Shown one piece after another: positions 35,570 through 44,463 of a DNA stretch of 64,000 nt. The translations under genes were made by a program, and so were the position numbers. A model generated the notes under the pieces. It was not told where the DNA came from. It ran no database searches and worked only from the letters and a program-made list of their open reading frames with translations. The stretch comes from JACMLD01 sp038207265. Lineage in GTDB: Bacteria > Bacteroidota > Bacteroidia > Chitinophagales > Chitinophagaceae. Each line of letters starts with the position of its first letter. Position 1 is the first letter of the stretch. Location: positions 1 through 64,000 of the forward strand of contig JBBQZZ010000005.1 of the NCBI GenBank assembly GCA_038207265.1. The letters are read 5' to 3'.

Positions 35570-36424
35570 ATGATCACATCAGCAGAACAGTTGAATGCTT
35601 TAATACGAAATGCTTTGTCTGAAGACATAGGTGATGGAGATCATTCTACACTTTCATGCATAGCGGCAGACACCAGGGGCAAGGCAATCCTGAATATAAA
35701 AGAGGCAGGTATTTTGGCCGGCATGAAACTGGCAGAAAAAATATTTATCTATAAAGAACCTTCTGCAAAATTTACTTCTTTCAAATCTGATGGAGAGGCT
35801 ATGCAACCCGGGGAAAAAGCATTTGAAGTGGAGGCAACTGTTTATACCATTCTTCAATGTGAACGAATTGTATTGAATTGCATGCAACGAATGAGCGGAA
35901 TTGCAACTTTGACGAAACAATATGCTGATAAAATAAAAGGCTATAAAACAAAAATCCTGGATACCCGAAAGACGACCCCCAATTTTCGATTGCTGGAAAA
36001 GGAGGCTGTGCTGATTGGGGGAGGTCATAATCACCGGATGGGTCTCTATGACATGATTATGCTGAAAGATAATCACATTGATTATTGCGGTGGTTTAGAA
36101 CAAGCTATTGAAAGAGCGTGGCAATATGTCCAGCATGTAAAACCAGATCTAAAAATAGAAGTGGAAACCCGAACAACAGATGATGTGATGCGGGTAGTCA
36201 CATATGGAAAGATTAACCGTATCATGCTCGATAATTTTAAACCACCAGATATTATTGAAGCATTAAAAATAATTAATGGAAAATTTGAAACGGAAGCCAG
36301 TGGTGGAATAACCCTGGATAATATTGAAGATTATGCGAAGACGGGTGTAGACTATATAAGCGCGGGCGCATTGATTCACCAGGCCAGGAGTCTTGATTTG
36401 AGTTTGAAAGCTGTAATAGAATAA
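35570..36424 (+). CDS. nadC: Nicotinate-nucleotide pyrophosphorylase (carboxylating)
   Basis: 284 residues. Family motifs include EDIGDGDHST (19-28), ERIVLNCMQRMSGIAT near 101-116, DTRKTTPNFRLLEKEAV near 132-148, GGGHNHRMGLYD and MLKDNHI. The enzyme makes nicotinate mononucleotide from quinolinate and PRPP in NAD synthesis. Tryptophan 2,3-dioxygenase about 9 kb away could feed quinolinate through the kynurenine route, but the other kynurenine genes are not in this window. A SUI1-family gene follows 5 bases later. Confidence 0.96.
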   Translation: MITSAEQLNALIRNALSEDIGDGDHSTLSCIAADTRGKAILNIKEAGILAGMKLAEKIFIYKEPSAKFTSFKSDGEAMQPGEKAFEVEATVYTILQCERIVLNCMQRMSGIATLTKQYADKIKGYKTKILDTRKTTPNFRLLEKEAVLIGGGHNHRMGLYDMIMLKDNHIDYCGGLEQAIERAWQYVQHVKPDLKIEVETRTTDDVMRVVTYGKINRIMLDNFKPPDIIEALKIINGKFETEASGGITLDNIEDYAKTGVDYISAGALIHQARSLDLSLKAVIE

Positions 36425-36429
36425 TCACC

Positions 36430-36771
36430 ATGGGTAAAAAAAACAAACCAGATACAAGAGGATTCGTTTTCAGTACAGATCCTGATTTTTCTTTTGAAGA
36501 AGAAAAAAATATTTCTGAAACGCTGCCGCCAAAACAACAATTATTACGAGTAAGGCTGGAAACCAAACATCGTGCGGGTAAAGCAGTTACTTTAGTGCTT
36601 GGTTTTATCGGTACCAGTAATGATATGGAAAACATTGGGAAACAGTTGAAAAATTATTGTGGTAGTGGTGGCGCAGTAAAAGACGGAGAAATTATTGTGC
36701 AGGGTGATCACAGGGATAAAGTATTGCAGTGGCTGCTGAAGAATGGTTATACTTCATCAAAAAAAATATAA
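36430..36771 (+). CDS. SUI1/eIF1 family translation factor (YciH-like)
   Basis: 113 residues. The N-terminal third is a charged, flexible region. The SUI1 domain follows with KAVTLVLGFIGTSNDMENIGK, then KNYCGSGGAVKDGEIIVQGDH and KVLQWLLKNGY, the typical motif order of bacterial YciH proteins. The family is related to eIF1 and is thought to influence initiation fidelity, though its bacterial role is not well settled. It starts 5 bases after nadC, so the two are probably co-transcribed. Confidence 0.93.
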   Translation: MGKKNKPDTRGFVFSTDPDFSFEEEKNISETLPPKQQLLRVRLETKHRAGKAVTLVLGFIGTSNDMENIGKQLKNYCGSGGAVKDGEIIVQGDHRDKVLQWLLKNGYTSSKKI

Positions 36772-36782
36772 GCTTGATTTTA

Positions 36783-36953
36783 ATGCTGCTGATTGGACTG
36801 GCAGTTGTAAGCAGCACAGTTGCTTTTGTTACTTTTATTCTTTATGCAAAAGCCAGCATGCAGGTTAAGGAAGAAAAAGAAAAGCAATATCTGAAAATTC
36901 ATTACAGCAGCTTATTTATTCTTTTCACGGATGGTTTGATCTATATATTATAG
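36783..36953 (+). CDS. Possible small single-pass membrane protein
   Basis: 56 residues from the ATG at 36783, 11 bases after the SUI1 gene. A hydrophobic helix spans about residues 2-21, followed by a charged KEEKEK segment and a second hydrophobic stretch near the C-terminus. The frame is open back to 36729, inside the upstream gene. No family is recognised. Short length and the lack of other support make it uncertain, but spacing and membrane character are consistent with an operon-end microprotein. Confidence 0.33.
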   Translation: MLLIGLAVVSSTVAFVTFILYAKASMQVKEEKEKQYLKIHYSSLFILFTDGLIYIL

Positions 36954-36996
36954 ATGATAGAAACAGAAACCTGATACCATTTGCAATTTCGTTTGT

Positions 36997-37242
36997 TTAA
37001 GATTGTTCGTCCTGCAGATTTCCATGTGAATTCATCACATAGCTCAATGCTCCGCTCGGACATTTTTTTATTTGTTCAACAATAGCTGAAGTTTCTGCTG
37101 CGTCAGGATTTATCCAGGGATGGCGCGCAGGATCAAATACGTTATGTAATCCCTTCCAGCAAAGTGCAGAATGTTTACATTGTTCAGGCTTCCATACAAT
37201 GGTAAGATCTGAATTCTTATAGTATAAGGTTTTAACAGGCAT
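36997..37242 (-). CDS. YjdI-like (4Fe-4S) mono-cluster protein
   Basis: 81 residues from the ATG at 37242; the open frame to 37332 adds an unlikely Cys/Ile-rich extension. Cys22, Cys28 and Cys61 lie in the family pattern W-x-P-x-x-C-x-H-x-x-x-C and KKCPSGALSY, as in the divergent 4Fe-4S domain Fer4_19 (YjdI). The domain is short and should be cytoplasmic. Function is not established; iron-sulfur binding is inferred from the cysteine pattern. It lies 117 bases downstream of the isocitrate dehydrogenase gene on the same strand. Confidence 0.84.
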   Translation of the reverse strand: MPVKTLYYKNSDLTIVWKPEQCKHSALCWKGLHNVFDPARHPWINPDAAETSAIVEQIKKCPSGALSYVMNSHGNLQDEQS

Positions 37243-37358
37243 ATAATCAATAATTGCTTTTATATTAACTACAATACAGCAAGTGCAATTTACAATCTTT
37301 TGCAAGGCCTGGAAAAACATTACCGTTGCCATCAGCTGAAATAAATCCGGAATATTTT

Positions 37359-38810
37359 TTACTGACCCTGCGCCAGGCTGTATGCTTTTTTATCGCCCCA
37401 CATCAATAATAATTCAGAAGAGCAAATCCTAAAATCACCGCTCAGACTCACATACAATCCCAATACATCCTGCTGATTTAGCGGATAATTATCAATGCTT
37501 TCAAAACGTACATTGTATAAATTTATAAGATTGGTGTAAACAGAACCGGTTGGCCATACCTGGGTACCACGGTTACTGATATTGATTAATTTGAATTTTA
37601 CCCCGGCATGCCGTAAACATTTTTTGGCTATTTCCAGTGGTTGTTCATTGCTTTCAATAAAGAAATCAACACCATTGATTTTCTCATTGGCCATTTCGGT
37701 TGATTCCATCATTGCGTTCTGGTCCAGCTTAAACATAGTAGGAGTAGCTGGCATATCGGGCAATGCATGCTTGGCGCCATGCTGCGGTAATTTTCCAAAA
37801 TTGCTGATAATGCTTTCCGCAAACTGAGTAGTATTAATGGCAGCAATTTTCTTATCACCAAAATCGCCGGTATGCATACCACTTTCCAATGTGTACAATA
37901 ATGCATTTTCAATGACGGTTGCATTTGACATTAACCCTAAATGACGCAACATGGCAATACCACTAAGCAATAAGGCAGTTGGATTCGCTATGTTCTTTCC
38001 CATGATATCTGGTGCAGTACCATGTACCGCTTCAAAAATACAAATGTGATCTCCAATATTGGCAGATGGTGCAAAACCAAGTCCGCCTACCAGTCCGGCG
38101 CATAGATCAGAAACAATATCACCCTGTAGGTTTGTAAGTACTACCACATCGAATAGGTCAGGTCTTGTAACCAGTTTCATGCAGAGATCATCAACAATAA
38201 CATCATCAGCTTTTAATTCAGGATATTCTTTCGCTACCTCGTAAAAACAATCCAGGAACAAACCGTCAGTAAGTTTCATGATATTGCTTTTATGCCCGCA
38301 GGTAATTCTTTTTGCTTCTTTTTTTCTCGCCATTTCAAATGCGTATTTTATTACCTGCAAACTTCCAGGGCGCGTAATAAATCGACGGCTGAGTGCAACA
38401 TCCTGTGTCAGCATATGTTCAATACCTCCATAAGTGTCTTCGATATTTTCACGAACAATGGTTATATCAATTGGAATACCTGCCTTACTAAAAACGGTAT
38501 CTACTCCATGCAAAGTTTGGAATACTCTCTTGTTGGCATAAGTATTCCATGTTTTTCTTGCTGTTACATTCACACTTTTTACACCTTTTCCTTTCGGCGT
38601 TTCCATTGGGCCCTTGAATAATATACCAAGTTTTTCAATTGTCTGCTGTGCTTCAGGAGTCATTCCATTAGAGAAGCCTTTATCAAAAACCCATTTACCC
38701 ATTTCCACTATTTCATACTCCAGCGCCACTTTATTGGCATTGAAAATTGTCAATACTGCATCCATAATTTCTGGTCCTATTCCATCTCCTTTTGCTACTG
38801 CAATTTTCAT
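37359..38810 (-). CDS. icd: NADP-dependent isocitrate dehydrogenase (long Thermus-like type)
   Basis: 483 residues. The N-terminus AVAKGDGIGPEIMDAVL is that of the isocitrate/isopropylmalate dehydrogenase family. IVRENIEDTYGGIEH and NLQGDIVSDLCAGLVGGLGFAPSANIG follow, with EAVHGTAPDIMGKNIANP as the cofactor-side motif. A C-terminal extension of about 140 residues matches the longer Thermus-type enzymes. It converts isocitrate to 2-oxoglutarate in the TCA cycle. NADP use is inferred from the type. A minus-strand TAATTTTG box lies at 38851-38858. Confidence 0.92.
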   Translation of the reverse strand: MKIAVAKGDGIGPEIMDAVLTIFNANKVALEYEIVEMGKWVFDKGFSNGMTPEAQQTIEKLGILFKGPMETPKGKGVKSVNVTARKTWNTYANKRVFQTLHGVDTVFSKAGIPIDITIVRENIEDTYGGIEHMLTQDVALSRRFITRPGSLQVIKYAFEMARKKEAKRITCGHKSNIMKLTDGLFLDCFYEVAKEYPELKADDVIVDDLCMKLVTRPDLFDVVVLTNLQGDIVSDLCAGLVGGLGFAPSANIGDHICIFEAVHGTAPDIMGKNIANPTALLLSGIAMLRHLGLMSNATVIENALLYTLESGMHTGDFGDKKIAAINTTQFAESIISNFGKLPQHGAKHALPDMPATPTMFKLDQNAMMESTEMANEKINGVDFFIESNEQPLEIAKKCLRHAGVKFKLINISNRGTQVWPTGSVYTNLINLYNVRFESIDNYPLNQQDVLGLYVSLSGDFRICSSELLLMWGDKKAYSLAQGQ

Positions 38811-38898
38811 AAATATGTATTTTAATAAAAGTGTTGTTTTTTTAATGCGTCAAAATTAAGTGTCCTTACTAAGATTTTTGCCAACAGTTCAACAAAAC

Positions 38899-38930
38899 TT
38901 GCGGGCTGCGAACGATTTTTTGTATCTTTC
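38899..38930 (+). promoter_or_regulatory. Candidate promoter for apaG
   Basis: TTG at 38899-38901, a 21-base spacer, and TATCTTTC at 38923-38930, which matches TAnnTTTG at seven of eight positions. Transcription would begin near 38937, 12 bases before the ATG at 38949. Confidence 0.4.
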
Positions 38931-38948
38931 ATCTGCAAACAAATTCCA

Positions 38949-39335
38949 ATGGTCTCCAAAGTATCAGAAGGTATAGAAATAAGTGTAGAAACATTCTACC
39001 AGCCAGACTATTCTAATCCATTGCAGTCCGAGTTTATGTTTGCCTATCGCATCAGCATAGAGAACCGCAATCTTTTTCCTGTTAAATTACATCGTCGCCA
39101 CTGGCAAATTTTTGACAGCAATGGACAGAACCGTGAAGTAGAAGGAGAGGGAGTTGTGGGTGTGCAACCTACACTCAATCCCGGAGAGCGCTACCAATAT
39201 GTAAGCGGTTGTAATCTTCGTACAGAAATGGGACGAATGACAGGTACTTACCAAATGGAAAACCTGCTGAACAAAAAAATGTTCGATGTAATTATCCCTT
39301 CATTTGAAATGGTAGTGCCCTTTAAAAACAATTAA
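38949..39335 (+). CDS. apaG: ApaG domain protein
   Basis: 128 residues, the normal size for ApaG. The beta-sandwich motifs are visible: FMFAYRISIENRNLFPVKLHRRHWQI near 29-54, EGEGVVGVQPTLNPGERYQYVSGC near 68-91 and GRMTGTYQM. ApaG proteins are linked to cobalt/magnesium efflux phenotypes, and the fold also occurs in some F-box proteins; the molecular activity is unknown. The gene is divergent from the isocitrate dehydrogenase gene and convergent with the OPT transporter. Confidence 0.94.
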   Translation: MVSKVSEGIEISVETFYQPDYSNPLQSEFMFAYRISIENRNLFPVKLHRRHWQIFDSNGQNREVEGEGVVGVQPTLNPGERYQYVSGCNLRTEMGRMTGTYQMENLLNKKMFDVIIPSFEMVVPFKNN

Positions 39336-39431
39336 GCTCCTGTTCCCGGCATCAGTTTTTCAAGCTTCATTCTTGCGTCGCACACTTGTACAATTAATCA
39401 TCTGGCAACTGCAGTTCATCAGCGTTTTTAA

Positions 39432-41474
39432 TTATTCAAGCTTTGTTTTCTTTATGCCAATTCTATAGAGCGTAAATCCCATAAAGAGAAAAAATCCAAA
39501 GCCCAGGATGTAATAACCATTCTGTCCAAGCAGTTGTGTAAGGCCATGTTCTGCAGTTATTTTTTCCAGCCATTTGGCTACATTTTCATTCACTGTTAAA
39601 ATGGCAACCAGCACGCCGGCAATGGCGCCACCGGCTACCAGGCCGGTAGCAAATAAATTACCTCTTCCCAAATCTTCTTCTTCAGCAGCCACTACTTCAC
39701 CTGATTTTTTCTTTTTTAAATCGATAATGCCACGGATAGCACCACCAATAAATATGGGTAAAGTAGTTGCCAGTGGTAAATATATTCCTATGGCAAAACT
39801 CAATGCTTTGATTCCGCAAAGCTCCATCACAATGGCAATAGCAACGCCCACTAAAACAAATTGCCAGTCGAGATTAAAGGATAGAATGCCTTTGATTAAT
39901 GTGGCCATTAATGTGCCCTGGGGAGCCGGATATTTATCGGTACCAATAGCGTGCATGATGCCTTGTTGTACCATTTCATGTGTGGGGGTATCAAGCAGTT
40001 TAACTGTTAAGCCTATAGCAATAGAAGACACAATGGCTCCTACAAATAATGCCAGCTGTTGATTTCTTGGCGTTGCGCCTACTATATAACCTGTCTTTAA
40101 ATCTTGTGATGTTGCACCCGCATTCGCTGCTGCTATGCAAATCATTCCACCAACCACCAGGGCCATGGGTTCATATACTTTTCCCGTCCAGCCAACAGCA
40201 ATAAATATCAGGCAGGTTCCCATTAAAGTAGCAATGGTCATTCCGCTAATAGGGTTATTGGAATTACCAATCAAACCAACTATGCGGGAAGAAACGGTAA
40301 CGAAGAACGCACCAAAGATAACCACCAGTATACTTACCAATAAACTACTAAATCCTTTGCCGGGTAACTGTGGCAGTACAGACATTAAAACAATAAGAAC
40401 CACGCTTCCAATGCCAACCACTTTTATAGACAGATCGCGATCAGTTCTTTTAATGGTTTCAACCGCACCGGCTTCTTTCAATGAACTCATACTTCCTTTA
40501 AAAGAAGATACAATGGTTGGGATTGTTTTAATAAGTGTGATAAACCCGCCGGCTGCAACGGCACCAGCACCAATTTGCCTTACATATGCACGGTAGATAG
40601 AAGTGGAAAAATCCGCAAAAGTATGATTGATAGGATCCCAGCCACCCGGACCACCTGATGTAGTTAATGATCCCAGATAGCCAAGCTTTACCAACTGTGC
40701 GGCAATTACATCTGGCGGAACCAATGAAGCAAGTAAAGGAATGAACACAAACCAACTCAGCACACTACCCGCCACTAATACACCCGCTATTTTAGGACCA
40801 ATGATATAGCCAACCCCCATGTATTCCGGTGTTATCTCTCCGCTGATTTTTGCAGAAGGAAAAAAGCGGTTGACCTGTTTCGTCATAAAGAACGGTGTCT
40901 CTGCAATTACATGTAATATCTTTTGCAAAATAGCATACGCAAATGCAAATCCCAATCCCATAAATGCCGTCTTCGCAAAATCACCTCCTTTTTCACCAGC
41001 TTTTAAAACAGATGCGCAAGCGGCGCCTTCAGGATACGGTAACACGCCATGTTCTTTTACAATCAATGATCTTCTTAAAGGTATCATCATCAGCGTTCCA
41101 AGAATACCACCAAATATGGCTAGAATGAGAATTGTTACATAATTAAAGTAATTAGCACTGTCTTTTTCACTGAGAAATAGAAAGCCTGGCAAAGTAAATA
41201 CTACACCCGCTGCAATACTTTCTCCTGCACTGCCGGTTGTCTGAATAATATTATTTTCCAGAATAGTGGTCTTTAAAAATAAACGACTGAGGGTGATAGC
41301 CATTACTGCAATAGGAATGGAAGCAGATACAGTAAGACCAGCTTTCAAAGCAAGGTAAACAGTAGCTGCCCCAAAGATGATTCCGAATATAGCTCCTACC
41401 AATACTGATTTAACAGTAAACTCTGCCATTGTTGTTTCAGGTGCAACAAAAGGCTGAAATTTTTTTTCAGACAT
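39432..41474 (-). CDS. OPT family oligopeptide transporter
   Basis: 680 residues with roughly sixteen membrane segments. The N-terminal PFVAPETTMAEFTVKSVLVG and the SAGESIAAGVVFTLPGFL motif are typical of bacterial OPT proteins, as are EHGVLPYPEGAACASVLKAGE and GATSQDLKTGYIVGATPRNQQ. The family imports short peptides, sometimes metal chelates, using the proton gradient. A POT peptide transporter is encoded divergently 92 bases away, so this region appears devoted to peptide uptake. Confidence 0.93.
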   Translation of the reverse strand: MSEKKFQPFVAPETTMAEFTVKSVLVGAIFGIIFGAATVYLALKAGLTVSASIPIAVMAITLSRLFLKTTILENNIIQTTGSAGESIAAGVVFTLPGFLFLSEKDSANYFNYVTILILAIFGGILGTLMMIPLRRSLIVKEHGVLPYPEGAACASVLKAGEKGGDFAKTAFMGLGFAFAYAILQKILHVIAETPFFMTKQVNRFFPSAKISGEITPEYMGVGYIIGPKIAGVLVAGSVLSWFVFIPLLASLVPPDVIAAQLVKLGYLGSLTTSGGPGGWDPINHTFADFSTSIYRAYVRQIGAGAVAAGGFITLIKTIPTIVSSFKGSMSSLKEAGAVETIKRTDRDLSIKVVGIGSVVLIVLMSVLPQLPGKGFSSLLVSILVVIFGAFFVTVSSRIVGLIGNSNNPISGMTIATLMGTCLIFIAVGWTGKVYEPMALVVGGMICIAAANAGATSQDLKTGYIVGATPRNQQLALFVGAIVSSIAIGLTVKLLDTPTHEMVQQGIMHAIGTDKYPAPQGTLMATLIKGILSFNLDWQFVLVGVAIAIVMELCGIKALSFAIGIYLPLATTLPIFIGGAIRGIIDLKKKKSGEVVAAEEEDLGRGNLFATGLVAGGAIAGVLVAILTVNENVAKWLEKITAEHGLTQLLGQNGYYILGFGFFLFMGFTLYRIGIKKTKLE

Positions 41475-41572
41475 GGTTTCGTTTTTATTTTAGTTTAGAA
41501 AGGTAGGAAAAAATGATTACCAGCGTCAATGGACAGATTTTCTTTTATCTTTAAACCTATTAAATATTGGTT

Positions 41573-43012
41573 ATGGCAGAAACACTGGAAGCAGGCAAGC
41601 CCGTTTTACCCCAATCGATACCCTATATAATTAGCAATGAAATTGCCGAACGCTTCAGTTTCTACGGCCTCCGTTCAATAATGGTTACATTTCTTGCACT
41701 TCATTTCTATAATCCCTCGCAGGATCCAACATTAGATACTGTAGCCAATGCAAAAGCTAATGAAATGGCGCACCTGTTTGTCACCCTTGCATATTTTACT
41801 CCATTGATAGGAGGTATACTTGCGGACTGGTTCTTTGGTAAGTACAAAGTAATTTTATGGGTATCTGTTATTTACACTTTTGGTCATTTTTTGCTTTCTC
41901 TATCCATCAATAACATAACCCTTTTCACCAGCGGACTCATGATCATTGCGTGTTGCGCAGGTGGTATTAAGTCCTGTGTATCTGCCAACCTGGGCGATCA
42001 GTTTAATAAAACAAATGAACACCTCATTTCTAAAGTATATGGATGGTTTTACATGAGCATCAATACTGGTGGAACATTGGCTCCTTTGTTTATTCCGGTT
42101 TTGTATGATAAGTTCGGACCTGAAGTTGCATTTGGAGTTCCCGGTATATTGATGGCTATTGCAACCATTTTATTTTGGTTGGGTCGCAAACAATATATAA
42201 AGATGCCTCCAACCGGAATAAAAAAGCAAAACTTTGTTACTATCTCATTTTATGCACTGCAAAAATCATTCAGTCGTAAACCCGGTCAGAAAGTTTGGGA
42301 AGCAGTTGCTGAAAAATATTCAAAAGATGCAATTGATGGAATACAGGCTGTGTATCGCATACTTATGATATTTGCTTTTACGCCCGTTTTTTGGGCATTA
42401 TGGGATCAGAACTTATCAGAATGGGTATTACAAGCAACCAAACTGAACCTGACTATTTATGGGTCTTTTAAAATATTACCTCAACAGGTTAATTTTATCA
42501 ATCCATTGTTCCTGGTTTTATTAATACCTGTTTTTACTTCTGCCATTTATCCTGCTATTGAAAAAATTGGAATAAAGGTTACACCCCTGCGTAAGATAAG
42601 TGCGGGATTATTTTTAGTGGGAGGTTGTTTTGTTATTATAGCATTATTGCAAGAGAGTATTGATAAAGGCGGACATCCATCAGTGTGGTGGCAGATACTG
42701 GCTTATGTTATTCTAGCTGCTTCGGAGATACTGGTTTCTTTAACCTGTCTTGAATATGCATATACTCATGCTCCGGCCTCAATGAAAAGCACCATGAGCG
42801 CTTTGTATTTACTGGGTATTTCGCTTGGTAATTATTTTGTTTCACTTGTGAATGGTAATATTGCCAACCATGGTTTTTTTGCGCGGTATGAAGGGGCTGC
42901 TTATTACTGGTTGTTTATAAAAATCCTGGCAGGATTTCTTATTCTTTATTTATTGGTTGCCAAAAGTCTGCCGGAAAAAAGATATGTCAACGATATTGCA
43001 CCTTTGAACTGA
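41573..43012 (+). CDS. POT family proton-dependent oligopeptide transporter
   Basis: 479 residues from the ATG at 41573 (a TTG at 41567 is also in frame). The conserved E-x-x-E-R-F motif occurs near residues 20-25 as NEIAERFSFYGLRSIM, with PLIGGILADWFFGKYK and GGIKSCVSANLGDQF following, and YGWFYMSINTGG near 155. The length and twelve or more membrane segments fit the POT/PTR family of proton-coupled di- and tripeptide importers. It is divergent from the OPT gene and precedes purD by 81 bases. Confidence 0.94.
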   Translation: MAETLEAGKPVLPQSIPYIISNEIAERFSFYGLRSIMVTFLALHFYNPSQDPTLDTVANAKANEMAHLFVTLAYFTPLIGGILADWFFGKYKVILWVSVIYTFGHFLLSLSINNITLFTSGLMIIACCAGGIKSCVSANLGDQFNKTNEHLISKVYGWFYMSINTGGTLAPLFIPVLYDKFGPEVAFGVPGILMAIATILFWLGRKQYIKMPPTGIKKQNFVTISFYALQKSFSRKPGQKVWEAVAEKYSKDAIDGIQAVYRILMIFAFTPVFWALWDQNLSEWVLQATKLNLTIYGSFKILPQQVNFINPLFLVLLIPVFTSAIYPAIEKIGIKVTPLRKISAGLFLVGGCFVIIALLQESIDKGGHPSVWWQILAYVILAASEILVSLTCLEYAYTHAPASMKSTMSALYLLGISLGNYFVSLVNGNIANHGFFARYEGAAYYWLFIKILAGFLILYLLVAKSLPEKRYVNDIAPLN

Positions 43013-43093
43013 TTTGCTTTATTTTTTCCGCCTGTGTAAATTATTTTATAAATAGCATCTATCTTTTAATTTAGATTTTTTGAACTAATAAAT

Positions 43094-44374
43094 ATGAAAA
43101 TCCTGCTGCTTGGTTCTGGAGGCCGCGAACACGCGTTGGCCTGGAAATTAACTCAAAGTCCACAATGTACCCAACTGTATATAGCTCCGGGAAATGGTGG
43201 CACGGCTCAATGCGGCCAAAACATAGCCATACCTGTGACGGATTTTGATGCTATCAAAAATTTTTGTGTTAAAGAACAAATTGAAATGGTAGTGGTAGGG
43301 CCGGAAGAACCGTTGGTAAAAGGCATTACTGATTTTTTTAAAAATGATGAGTTATTAAAATCCATTATGGTAATCGGCCCCTCCAAAAGCGCTGCTCAAT
43401 TGGAAGGCAGTAAAGCTTTTGCCAAATCATTTATGGAGCGCCACAATATACCAACGGCTGGTTACCGAGAATTTGATATTAATTCTTACGAAGAAGGTGT
43501 TCGTTACATTCAAAAGCATGCATTGCCAATCGTATTAAAAGCGGATGGACTTGCCGCCGGTAAAGGTGTGCTGATTTGCCAGAATCATATAGAGGCAAGT
43601 GCTGAATTCGAATTAATGATTCAACGAAACAAGTTTGGCGATGCCAGCAGAAAAGTGGTTGTTGAAGATTTTCTTGAAGGAATTGAAATGAGCATGTTTG
43701 TTTTAACGGATGGAAAAAATTATGTGATTTTGCCTGAAGCAAAAGACTATAAAAGAATAGGTGAAGGTGACAAAGGTTTAAATACCGGGGGCATGGGCGC
43801 TGTAAGTCCTGTACCATTTGCAGATGATGAATTTATGGAGAAGATTGAGGAAACTATAGTAAAGCCCACCATCATTGGCATTCAACAAGAAGGCATGGAT
43901 TATAAGGGTTTTGTTTTTATCGGAATTATCAAAATTGGGGAAGACCCATTTGTGATTGAATACAATTGCCGTCTGGGTGATCCGGAAACAGAGGTAGTGA
44001 TACCGAGACTGAAAAATGATTTGGTTGAATTGTTCGTAGCAACATCTACACAAAAGCTGGACAGCATAAAAATTGAATGCGATGATCGTTATGCCTGTAC
44101 AGTTATGGCTGTAAGTGGCGGCTATCCCGGGGAGTTTGAAAAAGGTTATGAGATAGAAGGTCTGGACAACGATTTTGGTGATGACAGCCTGGTTTTTCAC
44201 GCGGCAACCAAAAGCGCTTATGGGTCAGTGTTAACAAACGGCGGAAGGGTTTTATGTGTTACTTCATTTGGAGATTCAGTACCGGAGGCGGTAGATAAAT
44301 CCAAAAAAGTGCTGGCTAATATATCTTTTGAAGAAATGTACTACAGAAAAGATATTGGCTATGAATTTGCCTGA
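43094..44374 (+). CDS. purD: Phosphoribosylamine-glycine ligase
   Basis: 426 residues. The start KILLLGSGGREHALAWKL is diagnostic. The ATP-grasp region follows with LKADGLAAGKGV, EDFLEGIEMSMFVLTDG, LNTGGMGAVSPVP and EYNCRLGDPETEVVIPRL. PurD joins phosphoribosylamine and glycine with ATP in the second step of purine synthesis. No other pur gene is in the window. A GC-rich terminator follows 40 bases after the stop. Confidence 0.97.
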   Translation: MKILLLGSGGREHALAWKLTQSPQCTQLYIAPGNGGTAQCGQNIAIPVTDFDAIKNFCVKEQIEMVVVGPEEPLVKGITDFFKNDELLKSIMVIGPSKSAAQLEGSKAFAKSFMERHNIPTAGYREFDINSYEEGVRYIQKHALPIVLKADGLAAGKGVLICQNHIEASAEFELMIQRNKFGDASRKVVVEDFLEGIEMSMFVLTDGKNYVILPEAKDYKRIGEGDKGLNTGGMGAVSPVPFADDEFMEKIEETIVKPTIIGIQQEGMDYKGFVFIGIIKIGEDPFVIEYNCRLGDPETEVVIPRLKNDLVELFVATSTQKLDSIKIECDDRYACTVMAVSGGYPGEFEKGYEIEGLDNDFGDDSLVFHAATKSAYGSVLTNGGRVLCVTSFGDSVPEAVDKSKKVLANISFEEMYYRKDIGYEFA

Positions 44375-44414
44375 TAAAAATTTACCGGCAATGCTCAATG
44401 ATTCAGATTTTAGT

Positions 44415-44449
44415 GCCGCCGTTTAAAAACGGTGGCATTCTTATTTTTG
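44415..44449 (+). terminator. Terminator after purD
   Basis: GCCGCCGT (44415-44422) pairs with ACGGTGGC (44429-44436), one G-T wobble, followed by a T-rich run to 44448. The structure lies inside the apparent N-terminal extension of the next frame, which shows the true dioxygenase start is downstream. A TATTTTTG box at 44442-44449 overlaps the T-run and could be its -7 element. Confidence 0.78.
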
Positions 44450-44463
44450 TATTAACATTGCTT

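Noticed and set aside
44398..44463. N-terminal extension of tryptophan dioxygenase
   Set aside because: The segment contains the purD terminator, and family members begin at the MNRDVHYSDYL position.
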